Origin: Acidovorax sp.
GTDB taxonomy: Bacteria > Pseudomonadota > Gammaproteobacteria > Burkholderiales > Burkholderiaceae_C
Length of the DNA stretch: 10,482 nucleotides
NCBI GenBank assembly: GCA_011620245.1
Contig: WOZN01000121.1
Span: forward strand, 1-10,482
Direction: 5' to 3'
In this document: piece after piece, positions 1 to 5,782 of the stretch
Layout of the letters: each line of letters begins with the position of its first letter
Position numbering within the stretch: position 1 is the first letter of the stretch
The notes under the pieces: generated by a model
What the model was told of the DNA's origin: nothing
The model's input: the letters and a program-made list of their open reading frames with translations, nothing else
Database searches by the model: none
Translations under genes and position numbers: made by a program

Positions 1-443
1 AAAGAGACTTCCGTGCCCGTCTTGCTGGTCACGGCCGCCGTTGCGACAAGCTGTGTTGCCCCCTGCGACGTCACGGTTGCAGCCTTCAAATCGATCTCAG
101 CAACGCCAGCACTATTGGTGAGGGCCGTCGCCGATCCCGGCATGAATGCCAGCAAGCCAGGACCACTTTCAGAAAAAGTGACGATGGCATTCGCTATGGC
201 GTTGCCGGATGAGTCTTTGACGGTCGCCTTGGCGCGCACTGTGAGATCGGAGGATGAGAAGCTGCTCACCGCCACATCCTCGCCAGCGACGCGGCTGTAC
301 GCCTGGACGGTCACAGTCCCACTGATCGCAGTACCACCCGAGCCACCACCGCTGCTGGAAGTGCCGGGGTCACCACCACCACCACCGCATGCAACCAATA
401 CGGCCATCAACGGCACAGTCAATATTCTGAATAGTTTTCGCAT
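1..443 (-). CDS. Ig-like domain lipoprotein (3' end outside window)
   Basis: The visible part is 147 residues read from an ATG at 443, with a strong AGGGGTG ribosome site 5 bases upstream. The N-terminus is a lipoprotein signal: basic MRKLFR, a hydrophobic stretch, then a LVAC lipobox with Cys19, followed by a Gly/Ser linker (GGGGGD, SSSGGGSGG). From about residue 40 to 147 the sequence resembles a bacterial Ig-like domain of the Big_1/invasin type: a VTVQA strand, KDSSGNAIANAIVTF near residues 73-87, and TNSAGVAEIDL further on. It should therefore be a lipid-anchored envelope protein with one or more Ig folds. It starts 23 bases after the pilQ stop on the same strand, so it may be the last member of the pil operon and may support the secretin or pilus, but that role is inference. 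The C-terminal portion and the number of Ig repeats cannot be seen. I do not recognise a named gene. Confidence 0.85.
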   Translation of the reverse strand, partial: MRKLFRILTVPLMAVLVACGGGGGDPGTSSSGGGSGGTAISGTVTVQAYSRVAGEDVAVSSFSSSDLTVRAKATVKDSSGNAIANAIVTFSESGPGLLAFMPGSATALTNSAGVAEIDLKAATVTSQGATQLVATAAVTSKTGTEVS

Positions 444-466
444 TTTTTCACCCCTCATGAATTTAC

Positions 467-2611
467 TTATCGCACTGGCCCACGGTCAGTAATGACCTTC
501 GGCGTAATAAAAACCAACATTTCACGTTTCGAAGACTCTTTCGTCCGGCTCTTGAACAAATTACCCACCACCGGCACATCACCCAGCAATGGAATCTTGT
601 TTTCCTGATTGGTGTCTTCCATTTCAAAAATGCCGCCAATCACCACGGTGCCGCCGTTTTCAATCAGGATTTGTGTCTTGATGTGTTTGGTGTCGATGGC
701 TACACCCTGCGTGGTGGTTTCACCCCGGCTGTCCTTATTGACGTCCAGATCAAGAATGATGTTTCCCTCGGGGGTTATCTGTGGAGTCACCTCCAGCTTC
801 AAGACTGCTTTCTTGAAGGCCAATGTCGTGGCCCCATTGGGAGCGGTTACTGAATAAGGATATTCCGTACCTTGCTCAATCAGGGCCTTGGTTTGATCGG
901 CGGTAATTATTCGGGGACTCGATATGATTTTGCCCTTGCCGTCAGCCTCCATGGCCGAAAGTTCAAGCGTCAGGAATCTGTTGGCAGCGGAGTTGAATAT
1001 GGAAAGTGCAAAACTCCCCACACTGCTGACGTTGGACAGGCTGGCAGGCAGGTTGACGAAATTGCCATCGACGTTGGTGGTGCCGCCCGCACCGCTGGAT
1101 GCCACGGCATTGCTGTAACCGGTACCAAACACCACGCGGTTGTCGCCGCCAATACTGTAGCCGCCATCGCCACCGCGGTTGGCACGCAGGTCGGCACCAC
1201 CCAAACGCACCCCCAGCGAGCGACCAAATGTATCTCGCGCCTCGACAATGCGCGCCTCAATCAAAACCTGACGCACTGCAACATCCAGCGTCAAGAGCAA
1301 TTGGCGCACGTCTTCCAGTTTGCTGGGCGTGTCTGTCACAAAGAGTTGATTCGTGCGAGGCTCAGAAATGGCACTCCCCCGCTCGGTCAGGAATCGTGTG
1401 TTAGTACCACTGCCACCACTGCTTGAACTATTTGTCAGTTGTGTGAGCATGTCTGCCGCTTTGGCGTAATTGAGCTGGAAAGCCTGCGTTTTGAGGGGCT
1501 CCAGTTTCTGGATGGCCAATGCAGCTTCAAGGTCTTTCTTGGTGCGTGCATCAATCTCATCCTTGGGAGCAATCCACAGCACCGTTCCTGATTTGCGCAT
1601 GCCCAGGCCCTTGGCATCCATGATGATCTGCAGGGCCTGATCCCATGGGACGTCCTTCAAGCGAAGCGTGAGCGCGCCCGTCACGGTGTCGGATGTCACG
1701 ATGTTGAAATTGGTGAAATCTGCGATGACCTGAAGCAAGGAGCGGACTTCGATGTTCTGAAAATTCAGCGAGAGTTTTTCGCCGCTGTAGCCAGGCCCCT
1801 GGGTCAATTTGCTCAAATCCACCTTCTTCTGGCGAATCTCCACGACAAACTGATCGTTGCTCTGGTAGGCGCTGTGCTCCCAGTCGCCAACGGGCTCTAT
1901 GACCATGCGAACGCGGTCACCTTGCTGGGAGGTTGTCACCAGCTGAACGGGGGTTCCAAAATCGGTCACGTCAAGGCGCCGGCGCAGCCCTTCTGGCAAG
2001 GATGAATGCAGAAAATCGACGTTGAGCCCCTTGCCTTGCCGTTGCAGGTCCACACCGACCTGGCTGTTGGCAAGGCTGACGATGATGCGGCCAGAACCGT
2101 CCGCACCCCGGCGAAAATCAATGTCCTTCAAAGGATGCGAGTCGCTGCCGCCGCCGCCTTCTGCAAAGATCGTGGTCGTGGACTGCGGCGAAGCTGCTGC
2201 CGAGGTGGCAACAGGCAATAGTGAAATAAGCAGTGTCTTGCCTTGCAGTTCAGCCTGGTAAGAGGTGGCCTGCTTGAGATTCAACACCAGTCGAGACCGA
2301 TCGCCAGCTTGCACGACGTTGATGGACTTGAGGTTTCCCTGGTTCACATCGATAACGGACCGCCCCATTGCATTGGTGGTTCCCGGGAAATCCAGCGCAA
2401 TGCGCGCCGGCGATTGAATGGCAAAGCCGGTAGGAACAGCGGAGAGTGGCTGCGATAGCTCTACACGCACAACTTCTGCACCACCCTGCATGGTGCCGGT
2501 GACGGCCTCAATGGCACTTTGCGCCATGGCAGCAGTTGTGGCCAGCACGGCCACCATTGCAAATGCGACATTTCGGTAGCGGCTCAAAATCCAGATATTT
2601 TTCATTGTCAT
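467..2611 (-). CDS. pilQ: Type IV pilus secretin PilQ
   Basis: PilQ forms the outer membrane channel through which the type IV pilus emerges, and is also used for DNA uptake in competent bacteria. The 714-residue product has a Sec signal peptide (about 1-30, likely cleavage AMA|QS), two beta-sandwich AMIN domains that bind peptidoglycan (about 36-130 and 160-262), a secretin/TonB short N-terminal (N0) domain (about 280-350), a Secretin_N (N1) domain (about 375-445), and the secretin barrel domain (about 500-706). The barrel contains the typical VPWDQAL, SSPRI, GTEYPY, VTPQI, VIGGIF and KIPLLGDVPVVGNLF motifs. This is the normal length for the family. The start ATG (2611-2609) overlaps the pilP stop as ATGA and has an AGGAGGG ribosome site 6 bases upstream inside pilP, which favours it over the second ATG two codons later. 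It is the last pil gene of the operon. Confidence 0.97.
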   Translation of the reverse strand: MTMKNIWILSRYRNVAFAMVAVLATTAAMAQSAIEAVTGTMQGGAEVVRVELSQPLSAVPTGFAIQSPARIALDFPGTTNAMGRSVIDVNQGNLKSINVVQAGDRSRLVLNLKQATSYQAELQGKTLLISLLPVATSAAASPQSTTTIFAEGGGGSDSHPLKDIDFRRGADGSGRIIVSLANSQVGVDLQRQGKGLNVDFLHSSLPEGLRRRLDVTDFGTPVQLVTTSQQGDRVRMVIEPVGDWEHSAYQSNDQFVVEIRQKKVDLSKLTQGPGYSGEKLSLNFQNIEVRSLLQVIADFTNFNIVTSDTVTGALTLRLKDVPWDQALQIIMDAKGLGMRKSGTVLWIAPKDEIDARTKKDLEAALAIQKLEPLKTQAFQLNYAKAADMLTQLTNSSSSGGSGTNTRFLTERGSAISEPRTNQLFVTDTPSKLEDVRQLLLTLDVAVRQVLIEARIVEARDTFGRSLGVRLGGADLRANRGGDGGYSIGGDNRVVFGTGYSNAVASSGAGGTTNVDGNFVNLPASLSNVSSVGSFALSIFNSAANRFLTLELSAMEADGKGKIISSPRIITADQTKALIEQGTEYPYSVTAPNGATTLAFKKAVLKLEVTPQITPEGNIILDLDVNKDSRGETTTQGVAIDTKHIKTQILIENGGTVVIGGIFEMEDTNQENKIPLLGDVPVVGNLFKSRTKESSKREMLVFITPKVITDRGPVR

Positions 2612-3150
2612 TTTTTTCCCTCCTGCAGATCAAGCGATGCGGTGCGCTCTATCCAATCCCCCGTGGCGTCTTGCACTATTTCGCGCAAAACAATCGCGTT
2701 TTCAGAAATCTTGATGATTTTCCCGTAGTTCTGCCCCAGATAATTACCCACCCGAACCTGGTACAGCAGGTTATCGACTTTGAGAAGTGCCGTGGGAGTA
2801 CCTGTTTTATTCAGGCTTCCGACCATTGCCATGGCATCCAGGGGAAATGCCTCCAATGGTTCTTTTCTGCGCGCCATTTCTGGCGCAATCAGCGTTGCAT
2901 TGGCGGCCGACTGAACCGAGTCGCGCGTCAATGCCTGCGTGAGTTTGATCTGGCTGAAGGGCTCTACACCGCTTTCCACCGTATAAGCTTGCGGCTGAAA
3001 CTGCTTGGGTTCGGTCAGGGGTGTGATGCGTGGCTTGGTGGTTGCGCGCTGCTCGGCCATCCACTGGCGCAGCTCGCCCTCTGCCGTCGGACCGCAAGCG
3101 CTCAGAACCGCTGCACAACAGATCAATACAAGTCGGCCAGTCCGCATCAT
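2608..3150 (-). CDS. pilP: Type IV pilus inner-membrane lipoprotein PilP
   Basis: PilP links the inner-membrane PilN/PilO complex to the PilQ secretin across the periplasm. The 180-residue product begins with a lipoprotein signal ending in a VLSAC lipobox (Cys19). A presumably flexible, charged and Pro-containing linker follows to about residue 90, then the conserved C-terminal beta-sandwich (HR) domain. Family hallmarks are ARRKEPLEAFPLDAM (93-107), DNLLYQVRVGNYLGQNYGKI (126-145), and a final TGDWIERTASL strand. The start ATG overlaps the pilO stop as ATGA, with GGAGG 7 bases upstream. A second ATG directly follows the first and cannot be excluded as the start. Length and position in the operon are normal for PilP. 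Confidence 0.96.
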   Translation of the reverse strand: MMRTGRLVLICCAAVLSACGPTAEGELRQWMAEQRATTKPRITPLTEPKQFQPQAYTVESGVEPFSQIKLTQALTRDSVQSAANATLIAPEMARRKEPLEAFPLDAMAMVGSLNKTGTPTALLKVDNLLYQVRVGNYLGQNYGKIIKISENAIVLREIVQDATGDWIERTASLDLQEGKK

Positions 3151-3815
3151 TTCTTACCTCCGGCTTTCTTCTGCGCCTGAACCTCTTCAGGATCCAGGTA
3201 ACGGAAAGTTCTTGCCGTGGCGTCCATGGTCAGCGTGCCTGCCTCCTTGCCTGCGGGCGCAATGGAGATATTGTTCAAGGTGACGATGCGAGACAGATGG
3301 GCAACATCAGACGCAAAATACCCTATGTCGTGGTACTTTCCGGTGACCCGAACAGCGATGGGAAGCTCAGCATAATAATCACGAACAACGATTTGGCCAG
3401 GGCGAAACAGATCAAACTGCAGACTCCGGCCTAAACCTGCCTGGTTGATATCAGACAATAATGCGGCCATTTCTGCCTTGCTGGGCAATTGTTTTTCAAG
3501 CTGAATCACATATTGCTGCACCTGCTCGCGCTGCTTCTTGAGTGCCTCAAGGCTGACTGCCTTGACGAGTTTCTTTGTGTAGTCTTCCCGAAGGGTGACT
3601 TCTTTGGAACGCTCCATGTCGAGCTCTGCCTGGTAATCGGTCAGCTGAACAAACCAGAGAACTACTACCGCACCAATCGCGATCAACGCACACAGCAGAT
3701 ACTGCGGCAATGGCGGCCAAAGGGAGGGATCTTTGGTGTCGAGATTTTTAAACTGCCGCTCCAGGTTGCTTTGCAACGCAGCAAAATCGATTTTCGAAGC
3801 TTGTTTTTTTGCCAT
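3147..3815 (-). CDS. pilO: Type IV pilus inner-membrane alignment protein PilO
   Basis: PilO is a bitopic inner-membrane protein that forms a heterodimer with PilN and contacts PilP in the alignment subcomplex. The 222-residue product has a short cytoplasmic N-terminus, one transmembrane helix at about 39-58 (YLLCALIAIGAVVVLWF), a coiled-coil stretch at about 60-110 rich in Glu/Lys/Gln, and a C-terminal ferredoxin-like periplasmic domain containing FDLFRPGQ and PIAVRVTGKYHDIGYFASDV (ending at about residue 170). The start ATG lies 3 bases after the pilN stop, with a GGAAAG ribosome site inside the end of pilN. Its own stop overlaps the pilP start. Family length is normal. Confidence 0.96.
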   Translation of the reverse strand: MAKKQASKIDFAALQSNLERQFKNLDTKDPSLWPPLPQYLLCALIAIGAVVVLWFVQLTDYQAELDMERSKEVTLREDYTKKLVKAVSLEALKKQREQVQQYVIQLEKQLPSKAEMAALLSDINQAGLGRSLQFDLFRPGQIVVRDYYAELPIAVRVTGKYHDIGYFASDVAHLSRIVTLNNISIAPAGKEAGTLTMDATARTFRYLDPEEVQAQKKAGGKK

Positions 3816-3818
3816 GGC

Positions 3819-4439
3819 TTACTTTCCAGCAGAGGCAGTCGCAACCGAGCTGGCAGCATCCAAGGCCTTTTGGGCTTCGCTGGACCGCACGAGCTGAAAT
3901 TTCAGATTGAAAGCGGCAACACGGCGTTGATCACGGGGAGTCAGCGCGACATTGCTGGCGACAATTTCCACCAACTCCGGTTTCGAGAACCAGGGGGAGT
4001 TGTTGGCGAGATTGCGCAACATTTCCGAAACGCGCTCATTGGATTGCGCCATGCCTTGCATGGAAATGGTTTGCTCGGCCTGTTTCAGGCTGGTGATGTA
4101 GACACCATCCGGCAATTGCTTGACGAGTTCGTTCAGCAGATGCACGGGCAAATTGCGGTCAGACTGCAAGTCCTCCACGGCCTTCTGCCGTGCACGCAAG
4201 GCGGCAATCTCTTCTTCAATGGTTGCAATTTCCTTGATTTGCCCTTCAAGGACCTTGATTTCACTTTGCAAAAAATTGTTCTTGTCTTGCTGGTCTGCAA
4301 TCATCACCTGAAACCACCAATAAATGGCCCCCGCAATGGCGATACCCAACAGAAACGATGCAAACATGGTCGCCTGAAAGACCTCACGCCGGCGTTTGCG
4401 CGCAGCCTCCCGGTGCGGGAGCAGATTGATCAGTATCAC
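3819..4439 (-). CDS. pilN: Type IV pilus assembly protein PilN (GTG start)
   Basis: PilN is a bitopic inner-membrane protein. Its cytoplasmic N-terminal tail docks into PilM and its periplasmic part pairs with PilO. Started at the GTG at 4439-4437, the product has 206 residues and begins MILINLLPHREAARKRR, the conserved PilM-binding tail found at the very N-terminus of PilN proteins. One transmembrane helix (about 24-44), a coiled coil (about 50-92) and a compact C-terminal domain with LPDGVYITSLKQ follow. A longer reading from an ATG at 4469 would add ten residues with no family counterpart. The GTG overlaps the pilM stop as GTGA and has GGAGG at 4452-4448, 8 bases upstream, so I chose the GTG. 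Confidence 0.95.
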   Translation of the reverse strand: MILINLLPHREAARKRRREVFQATMFASFLLGIAIAGAIYWWFQVMIADQQDKNNFLQSEIKVLEGQIKEIATIEEEIAALRARQKAVEDLQSDRNLPVHLLNELVKQLPDGVYITSLKQAEQTISMQGMAQSNERVSEMLRNLANNSPWFSKPELVEIVASNVALTPRDQRRVAAFNLKFQLVRSSEAQKALDAASSVATASAGK

Positions 4440-5515
4440 TGCAGAAACCTCCGCATTGCCAAACCACACGAAGTGAGATAGGAGGGCGCTTCACGCACCA
4501 TTTTTTTCAGCCGCACGGAACTTCCGATCTCCATTCCGTCAAACGGATTTGCTGTACTGCAAGCGAAGCCAGTTTGCTGGGTGACGGCTTCTGTCAAGCC
4601 GGGCAATGGTGCCGATCCGCCAGCCAGCATGATGTGATCCACGCGGTTGTGCGGTGTGCTGGTAAAGAAGAATTGCAGTGCCCGGCCAATTTCCTGCGCC
4701 ATGCTTTCCACGAATGGACGAAGGACTGCCCCTTGGTAATCCTCCGGAAGATCGCCGCTGCGCTTCTTGCTTTCGGCCTCTTCGACGGAAAAACCATATT
4801 GCCGCACGATAAGTTGCGTCAACTGCGCTCCGCCAAAGGCTTGGTCTCGGTCATAAAGGACTTCTTCATTGCGGATGACCTGCATGCTCGTCGTGAGCGC
4901 ACCCACCTCAAACAGCGCGACCAATGCGTCCACACCCTTGTTGGGCAGTGCTTCGATCAGCCGCCCGGCCGCAAGCCTGGATGCGTGCGACTCGATGTCA
5001 ACGATCACGGGCTTGAGGCCAGCGGCTTCGGCAAGACCTTGCCGGTCTTGCACTTTTTCCCGCCGCGAGGCCGCAAGCAATACGTCCACGTCGCCGGGCG
5101 CATTTTTGCTGGGCCCGATCACACAGAAGTCCAGGCTGACCTCATCGAGGGAAAAGGGAATGTACTGGTTCGCCTCGGACTCGACCTGGACCTCGAGTTC
5201 CTGCTCCGTCATGCCACCAGGCAATGTGATCTTCTTGGTGATGACCGCCGATGGAGGCAGCGCGAGGGCAACGTTCCTGGTGCGGGTGCCGCTTTTTTTG
5301 ACGAGCCGACGCAGCGCTTCGGCCACCTCATCGAATTTTTCGATGTTACCGTCCGTGATCCAGCCACGCTCCAACGGCTCGATTGCGCAACGCTCAAGCA
5401 CCAGCCCACCAGCCTTGTCATGCCCCAACTCCACCAGCTTGACGCTGGAGGAACTGATGTCGATACCCAGCAGCGGTGCGGGCTGGCGACTAAAAAAAGA
5501 CCCCGTTGAGAACAA
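4436..5515 (-). CDS. pilM: Type IV pilus actin-like ATPase PilM (probable TTG start)
   Basis: PilM is a cytoplasmic actin/FtsA-fold protein that binds the PilN tail and connects the alignment complex to the cytoplasmic motors. Visible features are the first phosphate loop GIDISSSSVK (residues 17-26 from the chosen start), LPGGMTEQELEVQVESEANQ, YIPFSLDEVSLDF (118-130), and the late actin-fold motif LAGGSAPLPGL (297-307). The reading frame has no ATG upstream of the conserved region. A TTG at 5515-5513 is preceded by AGGAGA (5527-5522) with a 6-base spacer and gives 359 residues, close to the usual PilM length and N-terminus. A TTG at 5539 would add eight unsupported residues. This is the first gene of the operon, divergent from mrcA. 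Confidence 0.95.
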   Translation of the reverse strand: MFSTGSFFSRQPAPLLGIDISSSSVKLVELGHDKAGGLVLERCAIEPLERGWITDGNIEKFDEVAEALRRLVKKSGTRTRNVALALPPSAVITKKITLPGGMTEQELEVQVESEANQYIPFSLDEVSLDFCVIGPSKNAPGDVDVLLAASRREKVQDRQGLAEAAGLKPVIVDIESHASRLAAGRLIEALPNKGVDALVALFEVGALTTSMQVIRNEEVLYDRDQAFGGAQLTQLIVRQYGFSVEEAESKKRSGDLPEDYQGAVLRPFVESMAQEIGRALQFFFTSTPHNRVDHIMLAGGSAPLPGLTEAVTQQTGFACSTANPFDGMEIGSSVRLKKMVREAPSYLTSCGLAMRRFLQ

Positions 5516-5521
5516 AATTGG

Positions 5522-5527
5522 TCTCCT
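5522..5527 (-). promoter_or_regulatory. Ribosome binding site deciding the pilM start
   Basis: AGGAGA on the minus strand lies 6 bases upstream of the TTG at 5515. No comparable site precedes the alternative TTG at 5539, so this element places the pilM start. Confidence 0.7.
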
Positions 5528-5571
5528 GTAACTTGCCAAAATGATGCAACAAAACTTAACATTTCACATAA

Positions 5572-5600
5572 ATGCTATCAGTAAGATAGTTCTCCGGCAA
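5572..5600 (-). promoter_or_regulatory. Candidate sigma-70 promoter of pilMNOPQ
   Basis: On the minus strand, TTGCCG (5600-5595) and TAGCAT (5577-5572) are separated by exactly 17 bases. TG sits one base upstream of the -10 hexamer (TGaTAGCAT), an extended -10 arrangement. Each hexamer matches consensus at 4 of 6 positions. A transcript would start near 5565, giving a leader of about 50 bases before the pilM TTG. This is motif evidence only; other AT-rich candidates such as TTTATG lie close by. Confidence 0.4.
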
Positions 5601-5604
5601 AGCG

Positions 5605-5640
5605 TTTTGGCCACCGGCATTCTTTCGAATGTTGCCAAAA
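5605..5640. repeat. 36-base inverted repeat between pilM and mrcA
   Basis: Arms TTTTGGCcAC (5605-5614) and GTtGCCAAAA (5631-5640) match at 9 of 10 positions. Inside them is a second, perfect inverted repeat CATTC-tttc-GAATG (5618-5631). A third copy of the arm motif, TTGCCAAAA, lies at 5533-5541 near the pilM start, 99 bases from the copy at 5632-5640. The element sits directly upstream of the candidate pilM -35 and well upstream of the mrcA promoter, so it could be an operator. It has no trailing T-run that would make it a clear terminator. The function is inference. Confidence 0.5.
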
Positions 5641-5750
5641 GCAGACGATTCTTCATCATGCCGCAATGCGTTTGACGTAGTCACCGACCACCGATGGCGG
5701 CCGTGACTGCATGATTTTTCCCAAATAACCAAGCCCGAGATTGCCGTTTT

Positions 5751-5778
5751 TATAATGGCGGCTCTTTTCCTTCCGGAG
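5751..5778 (+). promoter_or_regulatory. Candidate mrcA promoter -10 and ribosome site
   Basis: A perfect TATAAT lies at 5751-5756, 26 bases before the mrcA ATG. No convincing -35 is present at 16-18 bases upstream, so the promoter may be weak or activator-assisted. The transcript would start near 5763 with a leader of about 20 bases. That leader holds the ribosome site GGAG at 5775-5778, 4 bases before the ATG. Confidence 0.5.
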
Positions 5779-5782
5779 CGAT

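Noticed and set aside
13..492. 159-codon open frame on the plus strand at the left edge
   Set aside because: Antisense to the Ig-like lipoprotein, which has a ribosome site, lipobox and domain. The low-complexity Pro/Thr/Val content reflects the complement of Ala/Gly/Ser codons.
872..1426. 184-codon plus-strand frame inside pilQ, and similar long plus-strand frames within pilN/pilO/pilM (3489-4481, 4574-5509)
   Set aside because: All lie opposite intact, well-recognised pil genes and show no domain or ribosome site.
5656..5712. 18-codon open frame on the minus strand in the pilM-mrcA gap (MQSRPPSVVGDYVKRIAA)
   Set aside because: It looks somewhat protein-like but has no real ribosome site and is short enough to arise by chance. 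It might be a gene remnant; conservation in relatives would be needed to keep it.
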